Assembly (NCBI RefSeq): GCF_027596085.1
Contig: NC_072465.1
Coordinates: 6,366,102 to 6,430,101 of the forward strand
DNA: 64,000 bases
From: Anoplopoma fimbria
Taxonomy: Eukaryota > Chordata > Actinopteri > Perciformes > Anoplopomatidae
Direction: 5' to 3'
Part shown: positions 34,963 through 47,738 of the stretch, piece by piece
Layout: each line of letters opens with the position of its first letter
Position numbering within the stretch: the first letter of the stretch is position 1
Made by a program: the position numbers and the translations under genes
Notes under the pieces: model-generated
What the model was told of the DNA's origin: nothing
Database searches by the model: none
What the model saw: only the letters and a program-made list of their open reading frames with translations

Positions 34963-37420
34963 GTAACATGATTGTTCCGGGTGGATTAGGCAGCGCTCAC
35001 GTGAAACATGGCATCTGTGAGACTTTGGTTTTGTCAAAGCTTTGTTGTCTTTCCATAGTAATGCACTTCCACGCAGAAACTAAATGACATAGGGATTGTA
35101 TATTTAGTTACCCAGCTCTCAGCTTAACTAAAAGTAATAGCAAATGAACATTTTCTTTCTATGACATTCTTGTTTGTGTTTGTACTGTGAATTAAGTAGG
35201 GATGCACCACATCTCGACCCTGACATGACCATTCCAAATAAAGTATCGTTTTTTTAGTTACATTTATTCAGTCACAGCAACCAAGCAATCCCTGGACTCA
35301 TGTTACATGAAATAAATAATGAAATACCCCAATGGTTGCCTTGCAGTGAGGTTTACCAAAAGAGCATAAGAGATCGGATCAGTACTCATAGAACTTGAGG
35401 CATCAGAATCTTGTTCTTAAACTGGGAACTGTTTCCTGTGAACTCACTCTTAAAAAACATGATATCAAATAACATTATAACCTGCTGATTGCTTGGAAAG
35501 GTGCTTTAACAGTGCCTCAGCTGTGGTTCCAGTGACCAGCTGACAAAAACAATGAAAACTACCATAAGTAAGGTTGAGTTGTGCTTTAACTAAAACCAAG
35601 TTAGTTTTCCACTTTTGATTTGGGGATTTTAGGTGGTTGATTAGCATTGAACTGTGTGACTGATACTCGGTAGCTAAAGAGAATAGTGGTGATAGTGAAG
35701 CCAGTGATATATGATGGAAATGAAAGACAGAAAGACATTTAGCCTCAATACTTTTTTGGCGTCGCCTGGAATGCGTCCATGTGATGTAAAACAAAAGCTG
35801 GCATAAAGTGTCAACTGAGATTTGTAATCTTCTTTAATCTTTAACTGGTCTGATACTTGATTTAGATCAAAATGTTGCAAATTGTACACACATTTGAGTC
35901 TTTATTTCAAATAAAAAATGGATTCTGTAGCAACATGTTTGTATACCTTGAACTAAGATATAGGTAAAGTATTGGTATTGAAATAATAATCCTATTGGCT
36001 CAAGACATTAGAGTGTAACTTTGAGGTGATTTTGTAAAAATATGTTTAATATGTACATTTTAAGTAACATCTTCAAGTAAGCTCACATTCTCTTTGGTAC
36101 ATCAGATAATTAGGTGGCGGCTTTTATAATAGACTTTTAATGAATATAACCTGTTTGATATAGATGCATAGTATCTGGTAAGAGCTATATTCATTGATTC
36201 ACGAAGCATTTCAATTCCTAATCCCCCTCTCCACCCACCCACACACACACATATATATATACCTCTTATCCCTCTTCGCGCCAAAAGAGCCAGCAGGATA
36301 AACTGAAAGAAAAAGAGAATGGGCCTTCGAATGGCAAGGAATGAGAGTTGAGTTGAGGAACAAGTGAGTGAGTTAGAGAATGAGAAAATGAGAGGGAGAG
36401 ACAGCATGGATTCTTTTCTTTGGGGCCTTAAAGACATGTTTCCCTCAGATGTTGGCTCTTCTTCAGATGCTAATGGTTCACTCTTATTCCCAAGCTGGGC
36501 CTTAGCATAACAATGCAGTGGAAGTGAAAGAGCTAAACCTCTGCTTTCTTTAAGAAGCAAAAGCCGGGCTTTTCTTGTGGACTAACGCCCCTCTCTCTCT
36601 TTGTGCTCCCAGTGAAAGGCCTGTGGAACGCAGAGGCAAGGTGATCACAGAGTTTACTGAAAATGAGACTGAAACAACACATGGGCCCCGGGCTGAAATT
36701 GCATCGGTGAAGTCATTTTAAGCCAGGAGAAATGACCAAATATAGAGCAGTGAGTTGAATGGCCCCAAGCCAGAGTGCTCACTCTCATGAGTATGATGAC
36801 AGCGGTCATTTTGAATATTATCAGCTTTTGCTTTCAAAGCTGTGCTGAATTATGTCTGCTGTAAGACTCCAACGCAAATGTTATGACTGTGTGTCTCGTG
36901 CTGACTCCAAGACACCAGAGTCCCATCTGAAGTTGCGAGCCTGAAGGGTTTTTGGATGAACTGCGACATGACCTTGATGGGGCCCTAGTAGATACTGTTG
37001 GAAGGCCCTGATAGCCTCTGATAGCAAAAGGACAACATAAAGCATTCTGCTTTATCATTCATCGTGGAAAAAATGAACAGGATTGGGTGTAAAGAACATG
37101 CAGTATGACACAAAGACACAGGTCACGCTGGCTGTGCCAAGACATGACAACTTATCCTTGTTTGTGCAAAGTCAAACTGTTCCTTCTTACTATTCGTCAT
37201 TCAATGTTCTGCCTTTCTGCGTGAGCCGCTCTAAGAAATCTGGAGAGATCTCAAAGGGCACATTTTGAGATGTGGTTTCAAGGCTGGCTGGAATTTTACG
37301 ACTGCATGTTTATGGCATGGACGCCCGTAAAAAAATTGTATGCTGAAAATATATGTACAAGGAATCCAGTGGGAATTCACACGTTTAAAGGAGCAGTCTG
37401 TTCATAATGGAAATGAGTTA

Positions 37421-37485
37421 TGATAAAGGATAAGGTAGACTTTATGCATCCGATGCAGGGGAATTACAGTGTCACAGCAGAAAAT
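37421..37485 (-). mobile_element. Possible LINE 3' end fragment, reverse orientation
   Basis: 'gataaggtagactttatgc...gcaggggaattacagtgtcacagcag' resembles the reverse complement of the fish LINE end seen at 1468-1536 and 54277. Short and diverged. Confidence 0.3.
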
Positions 37486-40400
37486 GGAAGTTCAAAAAAA
37501 CAGATGCATAAGTCACCTAAAACACTACAATACCATATTTTCAAAGTGAAGCACAAAAAATAAAGGTACCGCAATAGTTCAAAAGTGTTGGGTTGTGATG
37601 AGGACAAACAAATACTGGAAGAAACTTCAGTAACTGATACGAGTTAAAAGGTATCAGCGCTCCAAGTGACACGTGAACTCTAAGAAATCCAAATGAGGCT
37701 TCATCTGTTGTCCCTCAGGCATCAGGAGGACAATAGTCGATTAAGTACCCCCCAATTACCAGGTTTTAACCCATTAACACCTCTGATGTCCCCCCTCTTT
37801 CTCTCTCTCTCTCTGTCCTTGCAGCTCTCCTTCACTCCCCCTCGCTCTTCATGCAGATGAGCAGTCGGCCAGGTGCAACACAGAGGAAGTTAGCACCTCC
37901 TGAGCACGGCGACATACTATTTACATGCAAAACGCCGGGCTTAGGCAGAAAATGTGTGAACACAGGTGGGTATGTGAGCGGTGGGGGGAGCCACTAATCT
38001 GTTTGTCCTGACGTACTCTGCTTTGCCGTCATAGTGTTGAATCACAGTATTGTGCAATTAGATGACTCATGCCACACACATTTCAATTTTCGAATGTAGG
38101 AGATTGCAGAGGATATTGAGAAGCTGAAAATACGCCTCTCCCAGACACAAGCCTGCATTTACTTGTGCTCAATTGGGCTTTTTGTGCTCTTTCATTTGTG
38201 TGCGTATATATATGTGTTTGTGTGTGTGTAGGTTCAGAGGAAGTTGGTGGTGGCACCCAGTGTCATTTGAAGCGTAGAGGCTGGCGCCACAGCATCAGGA
38301 ACATCACTCCCTGGTGCCAGGCTCATTTTTATAAGCGCTCACTAAATGACACACAGCTGGCGGCATGGAGACAGCTGTCACTGCCGTCACTACGCCCTAA
38401 CTCGTCTCACCCTCCCTCTGTGTGTCTTTCCCTCTCTTTTTTTCTCCTCTCTCACACTCTGGTGTTCAGCTGGGCTGTCTCCCTTCCTCCTCCCGCCTCC
38501 CTCCCTTCGGGGTCCAGACTTTGTGGAGCCGAAGCTGCAAAAACTCACTTCCTGTAGCTGGTGCTCACTTCCTTTTCTTTTAGTGGGACTTCCTGTGCTG
38601 CCTGTGTGATCAGGCCGGTCAGAGCTGACTCTCTGGGAGAGACTTCCTGATGCACAGACAGCTGGGGAGATAATCCGCTCTTTCTGCCTTTGTCAGGACT
38701 TTTTTTTTTCTATCTCTCTTTCTGTGTCTCCAGAGGTCTTCTTTTCCCTCTGTACTGTTTTTTCCATTTAGTCTGCTAAGCTGCAGGTTTATTTTTGATA
38801 TGAAGCAAAGCAAATCTGATCCCCCAGAGATGGATCATCTTCTGAAAGGGCAGACCTATGAAGGACATCACAGGAAAATGAGCCTAACAGATATCACACA
38901 CACTAATGATATCAGGACCAGGCACAAAAGCGCAGTTCATATATGCTGATGTGGAGAAAATATCCAGCAAATTTGTGCGAGGCCTTCCCATCCATTAGGG
39001 CAGATGTTCACCTCGCCCTCCCCTCTGGCTGCGAGTGGAGGAATGTGGTGGGTGTGGGTGTGTGGGCCCTGGTAGCGAGCAGAGACTGGCACCAAACGGT
39101 ACGCCAAGCCTGAGAACAGGCTCCTGTGCTGAGGCAGGCAGGGCAGAGCACAGACAACCGGCAAGGAGAACGCCTCAGCGGGTGAGCAAGCACAGGCCTA
39201 CAGAAAGAAAGGGAGAAAAAGAGAGGAAAGAAGCTGAAGGAGTGTGGAGGACAGAAAACAGTTTGGTTTTAGACGCCTCTTTATCTGAGCTCCTGGTGTA
39301 TCCCATCCTGCAAAACATCACCCATTATCCATACATCATTTTATCGCTGCAACATTTTTATCTCTCATATTGTGCATGTTGTCAAAACATGAAGTAAATG
39401 GACTTTAGGGCAAAAACATCCCCTTCATTTTCAGCAGCATATGTTCACCTTATGCTGCATCCTCAACGTGTGTCCATCTGGCCACCTGGGCCACCGGTGA
39501 CAGCAGGGTGGCAGGTCTGGGGGTCAGACCAGAGGAGAGAGGGCAGCAGGGAGCAGCATTTGCCTGGGGATAGAGGGGAAGGTCCTGGGGTGCCGGTCAA
39601 ACCCAACCTGAAGGGAGGCTACGGGCTGCTGAGAGCCAGTATGCCACTTCAGCGTCCCCCCCCTGTGCGGAGGCCAAACTGTGAGAGCCTCCTTTGAGGG
39701 ATGTGGCTCACACATGGGCTCCTCACAGACAGAACACGTTGTGTGTCAGCAGGCTCCATGCTCTGCGAAACAGACAAATGGGTTTAGTGTGTTGCTCCTC
39801 TGTTTGCACGGCTGCTCTCATGTGTTTGAGGTCCTCTGAGGGGATCGACCTGGCAGGGGCAATAAATAGCCGGACAGGATAACTAGTGTTGTTTCACCTG
39901 AACACTCAATCTGTAGTCAAACAAGCCCAACGCTTACCTGTTGAAGTGTTCAGCTGCTTAAGGTTTTAATTGCCCCAATTGACCTACACAGAGAGTATCA
40001 AGGTGTGTAAAATCTGTACTATGCAAACAGAGCTAAAAACACACAAGTGATACTGAACAAGTGAAGGTGCCTTGGAGACATATCAGTGTTGTGATGCAAT
40101 CTCTGGCAGCTTCACTCTCCTCACACAAAATATTAGCTGCAGAGATACGATCTCATCGTCAATCCATCATAATTAAGTTGATGTCGTTTTCGGGACTCAT
40201 CCTCAGGGATGGGGGGGGGGGCTTAACAGTAGCTCCTGCCCAGGACGTGACCTGCTCTCTGGGCATGTTGGGACGGGATCCCCCAGCTTTGCCGTGCTCT
40301 GGCCCCGGTCCGCCTGGCTCGGCCTGGTTGGCTGCTCCTCGGCGCGCTGAGTGACAGGAGAACACGGTGGCCTCTCCACACGTCCTCCACTTCCTGAGCT

Positions 40401-40637
40401 ACTGCTGGGCCTGACAGCCCTCGGGAGCTCCACATGGCAGCAGGCTAAGTACACACACAGGAAGAGGTGACATCTGAAACAGCAGATGCCGCAACAGTTT
40501 GTTTGTCGTCTCTTTAATCTGGTGAACGTTTCTGAGCGTGTGCTCTGTATCCCTAGGCCTTCTCATCACACTGGAGCATCTGCCAAATAACAATATAGAA
40601 CAAGCTCCCAACATAAACTAAACATTATATTTCATTG

Positions 40638-40665
40638 GAATTCACAAGTGTTTTCTTGTGAATTC
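40638..40665. repeat. Perfect inverted repeat (11-bp arms, 6-nt loop)
   Basis: GAATTCACAAG, TGTTTT, CTTGTGAATTC. It could form a hairpin; it sits in AT-rich DNA with no gene nearby. Confidence 0.8.
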
Positions 40666-41351
40666 AATTGGTGCATAATTTATTTGACACTGCATGAGTA
40701 AACATATTGCTGTCTATGAGAAACATGGATTTTTTTTGAAGGATATTAGGTATTACCAGCTGCCCTAATTTTCTAAAATAGGAAAAGTGCAAAGAATTCT
40801 TAATTTAAGTCTCATTTTCTGTTGTGAAAACAAATTTGCCAAAAATGTACTAATAACATGGTACAATTATCTCAAAAAGAGAGCTACAATTTGATTACAT
40901 GCTATGCAAGACTTTTGTTTTTTGCTTCCAATCATTAAAACTTGATAATTTGAGCAAAAATGTAATAATGACTTCCAACACCTCCAAGGTATTAACCAGC
41001 TTAGGTCAGAATGATTTTTTCATATAAAGGGAGATGCTTTAGGAGAGCTCAGGGATGAATGTGTAATGAGCTTGAAATAACCTAAAGCCCTTTTTTCTCT
41101 CTTTTTCTCTTCTCTGTGTCCTCCCTCCCTCCTCCCCTCTCTGTCTTTTTTTTCTCCTCTTTTGGGAAACATGCCTTTCCCAGCTGCACAGCCCCCACAG
41201 CGCGAGGCCAGGCCAGGAGCACAGCTGGCCAGACTTGGTGGAGCCAGTCGACAGGCGCATGGAGCGCAGCCCGCCCAGGGCCCGCTTCCTTCGCAAACAT
41301 GCCCAGGTGTGGGGCCTCTGAGCTGGGCTTCTGATCTCCACCAAACAGCAC

Positions 41352-41379
41352 TGTGTGTGTGTGTGTGTGTGTGTGTGTA
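41352..41379. repeat. (TG)n microsatellite, followed by GGA-rich purine tract
   Basis: 14 TG units, then a strongly G/A-rich tract to about 41460. Confidence 0.9.
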
Positions 41380-42858
41380 GGGAGGGACGGTGGGATGAGG
41401 GATCAAGAAGGCAAAAGGGAGGAGGAGGAGGGGAGGAGAGGGAGGAGGAGGAGGGGGGGTGTCATGGTGTAGAAGGGGGTGTCCCGGCTGAAGCTGTGTC
41501 AACATTGTGTGTTAATGTGTGTGAGTATGTGCATCTGTATCTGCATGTGTTTGTGTTTCGGGAAGTGAGGGGTCACCCGCGGGGGAGACAGTGGGCAACA
41601 ACAATTACCGCAGCATTGTAGCTAAATTGTGTCTGAATTGTTCGTCCCTGCCCACAGCCAGCCGGTGCCAAGAGAGAAACGCTTAGAGTGGGTACGTAAT
41701 TACTGTGCAGCAGCTCATTTGAAAGATACAACACTGCTTATTAGCATATAATGGAAAATAAATGATCACCTGCAGGATGAGTGCGTACTCATTGCAAAGC
41801 TCAGAGGGCTGTTTGAAGAATGTGATTCTGTACAGATTACTGATTACGTTCCACAATGTGGGACTTCTTTCTGTAAACCGTGGGTTTCTGCAAGTTCTGT
41901 TGTGCTGGTTGAGCTGTGGTCTTAACACACTTAAACAAAAACACACTCCTGAACATATCCAGCTCAGGCCACAGCGTTCGCCTGAGTAACTTTCCCATAA
42001 ATCACTTCATAAATCATTGCACAAATGTACGCTTAAATGATTTCAGATTGCCTCGTAACAATGACATTACCTGTGGTTGATTTGATATGCGGCCTCCCTC
42101 CTCTACCCCACCCCCCTTTTCTTTTACTGTGTTACAATTTATGGTGACCTCACACTGGCCTGGTTGACATCCAATCCAAGCATTTAACGTTATAACCAGA
42201 TTCCAACACACACACACAGGCACAAGAGGACCTTCAATTTCATGCGCACACACCAGATGAAACATAGTGTAACAGGAGGCGTATGAGCTGGGGTCAGATC
42301 AGATAAGGCCAGGCCAGACAGCCTCAGATAAGCTCTTTGAACGGCTCTATCTGCAGCGTCAGGGAGACGTTCTGCCCTCCAGCCGTTTCACATGATGACG
42401 GTGGGCCAGGCTGCTGCTGCTGGCCCGTTTGTGGCCTAGCCCTGCTACTAATTAACTGGGAGAGCCCAGGGCCCTCTGACTGACTGCCTTGTCTCCTGCA
42501 ATCCCCCCACTCAGGATTGCTCATGCATGCATACTAACAGACACTCAGAAAAATACACACATGCATACACAGACTCCTATCTGTTGTGGACCCCAGGAGG
42601 ATCTTAGACGGTGAAGGTGGCCCTCTTGTGGTACAAAGTGGAGGCTATTAAGGATAATAAGTCAATCCTGAGCAATCCTCTCAGTTGCTGTCTGACTATA
42701 TACGTTTCCTAAAACTTAAAAAGTAAATAATAAAATAATCACATTTAGGCTTGATTATGGGTACTACTACATCCTATCTGAGGCTGCAGCTAACGTTAGC
42801 CTACTTTCATAATCATATCATTTTACAGTTATCATGATACGCAATGAATTGTTTAGTC

Positions 42859-43783
42859 CAGTGATTCCAACCAGGGCTACATTTACGTTACCCCTTAACA
42901 CTTTGTGTTACTATTGAGACCGCCAGTTGGCAAGCCAGGAGAGTATAAACTGTTAAACATAATGAATAAACAGTTCAAATTGTTAGTGCAAAGTAATTGA
43001 TGAATAGCTAAAAGTGATAGCTAAAAATATTGGACAAATGGTCAAATAGTGAGCTTAACTGTCCAAGTAGTTAGTTAAAAGTTTTAGATAAACTGTTGGA
43101 ACTGGAGCTAAATGGTTAACTTGAATAGTTAGTTTAAAAACAACTAAACAGCTAAACGTATTAGACTGAAAAATGTAATGATAAGGAGTTGAAATAGCTA
43201 AAAGTGATGGATATAGAGGTAATGGGTTGAACAGTTAGCTTAAAGTAGCCTACTAAGCTAAAAGTTTCCATCCAACTAACTGGAAGCAATTTCAGCAGTT
43301 GAAATAGCTTAAAATGAGCTTAAGATAGCTAAAAGTATTGTTTACATGGTTAAATAGTTAGCCTAAAGTAATGAAACAGATGAATAACCAGAAGTATTCA
43401 ATGAAAAGGCTGAGGTTAAATTAGCTAAAAGTGATAGATATTGAGGTAGTGGATTTACAGTTGAAATACTAACCTAAATACAAGCTAAAAGTACAGGATG
43501 AATGAAAAAGCTAAAAGTGAGCTATTTCAACGGTTGAAATGGTTTGAAGTTAGGTAGTGTTTGCTAAAACTAGTGCCACTCCAAGTGGCAGTAGTACAAA
43601 TGAAAACTTGAACTAACCAACCTTAAGATTGACGGTTCAGTTGTTTGAAAAAATATACATCATTATCTAAATCAATAGTGTTAAATATCATGCACCTTCA
43701 AATCAATAAAATGGAGCTTGAGGGGTGGTTTTGATGGTTTTGAGTCCTTCATGCCATGTGACAAACAAGGTTGGGACCCACTG
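42859..43783. mobile_element. hAT-type MITE with target-site duplication and internal repeats
   Basis: Ends are CAGTGATTCCAACC and GGTTGGGACCCACTG (imperfect inverted repeats). Flanks GTTTAGTC (42851-42858) and GCTTAGTC (43784-43791) are an 8-bp duplication with one mismatch, as expected for hAT. The interior has no coding capacity and consists of degenerate repeats around 'agctaaaagt', found at least seven times between about 43010 and 43520. Confidence 0.85.
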
Positions 43784-44323
43784 GCTTAGTCGATCATAAT
43801 TTGAGATGATGCCTTCAGATGGCCTCATTTTGTCCAACTAACAGTCAAATACCTAAAGATATTCGCTAAAGATACATGAAGATCTTGATAAATTACTTAA
43901 AAAGACAGATTTATTTCCTGCGAAATAATTCACTTCAGCACTCCTACTAATTTATAAACACCCCCCTCCTTTTCGTCTCTCTGTGTTTCATCATCTAAGG
44001 CATACAGTAGATTTTAACCAAACAACGTTGACTAAAAATCTTACAGTACTCATGTCTTTGAGTCTTGTACAATTCATTGTGTAATGTAAGCTTCTGATGA
44101 CAGTCCAGTCGGAGGTCTGTGTTGTGTTTTAGCAGCGCTCCCCTCCCACAGTGCAGAGGTTAAAACCCAGTTAACCTCATATGTCCAGGAGCATTCCGAC
44201 GACTGTCAGCTGTTTTATCCTGCAGCGTCCCATACGGTGTCTGGGCCTTGATGCTGTGAAAGCTCCCTCCTGATCCCAACGACAAGGAACAACACAATCA
44301 AGGTGTTTGAACAACCGCAAAGC

Positions 44324-44347
44324 GCACACACACACACACACACACAC
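44324..44347. repeat. (CA)n microsatellite
   Basis: Twelve CA units. Confidence 0.9.
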
Positions 44348-44445
44348 TGACTCACATGTGGACGCAGGAGGAGGCTGTGGGAGTGCTGCTGCTACTGCAA
44401 TCTCACCATCAGCCAGCGTAGGTATGTTTAAGGGGATCAGCTGGG

Positions 44446-44446
<1 letters not shown>

Positions 44447-44510
<64 letters not shown>

Positions 44511-44518
44511 TGTGTGTG
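44447..44518. repeat. (TG)n microsatellite
   Basis: TG repeat with one C interruption near 44510. Confidence 0.95.
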
Positions 44519-45124
44519 AATAGGTGTATGTGTGTGTGTGTGAAATAGGTGTATTTGTGTGTTTCAGTTACTGTGTTTGTGTTTACTGGTTGGACCGAAA
44601 ATGGGGGCTTGCTCACCTGTTCACACACAGTGGACAGAAGGGGGAGGCAGCCTCTTTTCACACGGCCACAGTCATGGCTGAGTGTACACGCACAGACAAA
44701 CACACACACACAAACACGCACTGACCTCTGCATTTTCCCCCTGCGCTCACCTGTTTGTTCAGAGGATGTCTGCAGCCGGATCAACTTAAACACAGCTCCG
44801 ATGTTTCCACGCTACCTGTTTGAACAGCTGAGCGAAGCGTTGACTTTAGCACTTTGCACAATAGCACAGGATTGGTTTGGAAATGCACCGAGGCCTCCTC
44901 CTCCATGTGCTCCTTCTGCTCGCATGGACTTGGATGTGTTAAACGCTGCACGGTGACCCACTGAAAGACTCTCCCCCCCCTTTAAAATAGCTCACTCTGG
45001 TCTGATGGAGTACAATAAGAAATCTGGTTTTAAGTGCATGTTTGTGGTCTGCATTACTTACTATATATGGGCCAGGCCTCCCAGTCCAACATCTAATTAT
45101 GTGTTGAGCTCTGATGGGAAAGGA

Positions 45125-45125
<1 letters not shown>

Positions 45126-45200
<75 letters not shown>
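45126..45200. repeat. (AC)n microsatellite
   Basis: About 37 AC units. Confidence 0.97.
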
Positions 45201-45202
<2 letters not shown>

Positions 45203-47551
45203 CACATCCAGCAGGAATCTGTAATTGTGTGAATGTTCTCTGTGGATGTTGGAGTGGATGTGAAGGCTGGGAAGCAGTGCGCTATTGAAGGCATGCCCTG
45301 GTGCCAGTGAGACTAGGGAGCGGAGCAGCAGACGAGCTGTGGTGGATCTAAATGAGGAGAGACGGCAGCGTTTCTGACACCGAGCTGCATTCCTCTGTGA
45401 TCTATAGGCAGCCTTACCCTGATGCTGTACCTAATTTGCATTTACACAAACACCTTCACATGCACTTAAGAAAATAAGAAGTTAAAAAAAAAAAAAAGGT
45501 GTACAAGGAAAATGACGGTAATTCTGAAAACTTGGAGTCCATTCTATATCATATAGGCAGTGAGGGAGACTATTACAGGCTTAACGCGGCACAGTGGGCT
45601 CGTCGGCGTCCGTCTGTCGCTGGCCGGCCCGTTTTGGGGGTCCGGGCGGAGGGGTTTTTGCGGCTGCGGTGCTGCCTGAGGCCTGGCTGGGCTGATTTAC
45701 AGGCGGCGTGGGGACATGTGCCGGGGATACTCCCAGAGCAGCCTGGTGGGGGCCAAAACAGCCACACTGCTGCTGCCTGCACATCTGGAGTCTAGACTGA
45801 GTGGCTCTGCCGAAGCGCCTCACTCCCTCCCTTCTTCCACATCCATCCATCCATCCCTCTCCCTCAGCTGCTGTGTCCCTCACTCCCTCCCTCCCTCCCT
45901 CCCTCCCACCTCCATCCACTGTTTGCGTAGCTGCCGGGGCTCAATTGAAATTTAAGATCGCCACTCACTTTTTCCTTTCTCCCACTCACTTTCCTTCACC
46001 CTTGTCTCCCTCTTTCTCTTCTCTCTCCTTCTTACCCAACCTCCCAACACATCTGATGAAGGACAAAGTAGTCAGAAAGAAAAAAAAGAGTGCGCGTCAT
46101 GGAGCGCATGTGGAAGACATCATAGAGGGGATTGTTATTCCTCTCCCTCTGAAAGCCAGAGCCTAAGTGTTCACAGGGGGACCCTCCAGTGATCTTTCAA
46201 GAAAATGGTGGATCGGGCTCCTGAGCCAAAGAGCGGTCATATAAACATATTGGCTCTGACATTCGTAATAAACAGCAGTGCGATAAACATGATACCTCAC
46301 ATACTCGCTCTCTCACACACAGCCTTGTTTTAAAAGTGGCTCCTGTTGGTTGCTGTCGAGAAAATGTTCCTTGTTCTGCTGAAGACCTTGTAAAGATAAC
46401 GACTCCTGCTCTGCATCCTTGCCTCACACACATCTTCTCTTACCAGTTATCTCTCCTCTCTCTATCGCACACACAATGAGATAAAGCTATATGCTGATGA
46501 TGCTTTTCCCCCCTACTTTCTCACATATACATCACGTAAGGGAGCGATCATTACCTTTGTATGGCAGCCCGTAATGTGTAAACAGTGACATGTGTGTTAT
46601 CTCTCATTACACAGACCTGATGGGTGAAGCACTCAGCTCCATAAGATAAATATGTTTTGGTAGGTCAGACGGTCTTGGGAGGCAGTTGGGAACTTCTACC
46701 TTCTGGCTGAGACATGAATTGTTATGCAAATGATCCATTGTGCCTGACCGTGGCTGCTTTCAATTTTATAACTGCTCCCTCAGTTAACAGCAGGCATCAT
46801 GGTTTCCTCTCGGCACATGAGCACAATCACAATAGTGTCTCCCTCTAGAAAGTGGAAAGTTGTTCTAGAAACATTTTCTGTCATTGGATACAGAGAGGCA
46901 CCCTCAGTGTAATTTACTGCAGACAAACAGGGGCCTTTCTTTCTTTCCATGTTGCCTGATTTCCTCTCCCAGTAATGAACATGAGCTTTTTTTTTTTTTT
47001 ACTGCCGCGTTCACCCTATCGCATTCACACCGTGTCATACTCTGCGGGATAAATAACTGCGTTCAACTTTCTGGTGTTAAACAGGTCGTAAAAGGCGGGC
47101 TACATGATACCCTTCCAACAAGGCCTGAACCTGTGAGGCTGCTCGCCTGACTGTCGCCTGCCTGCCTCCCCCTCCCTTCAAATGGAACAAATTATCCAGC
47201 TACTTGGGCGAAACAAAATGTTCATTTAAGAGAGAGAGAAGTAAAGAAGGACAGCAAACATCTGGGTAGGGCTGGTTGCTGGTTGCTGTTTGCCTTCTCT
47301 GGTAGCCATTAGCACAAACAGTGTATTCCTGCTCTGTCACTCTCACGTTTCACCTTCCACATCCTCTCACCATCTGTATCAGCTCTGGTTCCCACCCTTG
47401 TTTTTTTCCGTCACAGGATAGATACTGAGGGTGAGAGAAGAGAGAAAGACACCAGATACAACAGAGGGGGGGAGTTCTTTTTTGTGAAAGTCAAAGAGAA
47501 CAAGTAGTCCCAAGTGATAGAGGTGAGCCATCACTTGGGCTTCCGATTACA

Positions 47552-47738
47552 GGTGCGAACCGTCTGCAAGGCTCTCACCTGCGCCGAGGCCGCGGGGCTT
47601 GAGTATCACACATACAAAGGTCGCGGCAACAGGTTTTTCTCCACTGTGCTACTCCACGAGAGTCACATGCTCAAAAGGTTCTCCTCAAGCACCAACCTGA
47701 CCCTGGTTGACTTGAGAACAAAAGGTGCTCTCCACTGA
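47552..47738 (+). other. Exon-like ORF tail, not recognised
   Basis: After TTACAG, an open frame reads VRTVCKALTCAEAAGLEYHT and on to LVDLRTKGALH-stop, in GC-richer sequence with many CpG. No domain or homologue is recognised, and no partner exon was found. Confidence 0.15.

Larger units (their letters stand above)
26760..42850. other. Large non-coding region with GC-rich blocks
   Basis: No protein-coding gene could be supported on either strand. Complex, GC-richer unique blocks sit in AT-rich DNA, for example 27120-27420, 28480-29600, 30450-30960, 31660-31920, 32340-32800, 36400-37060, 38230-38560, 39000-39720, 40200-40450, 41160-41340 and 42270-42520. They look like candidate conserved non-coding elements or unrecognised UTR/exon sequence. 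Short ORFs in them show no recognised domain. Confidence 0.45.

Noticed and set aside
35195..35400. hAT-like 'agggatgcacc' terminus
   Set aside because: Only a short match; no opposite end or target-site duplication found.
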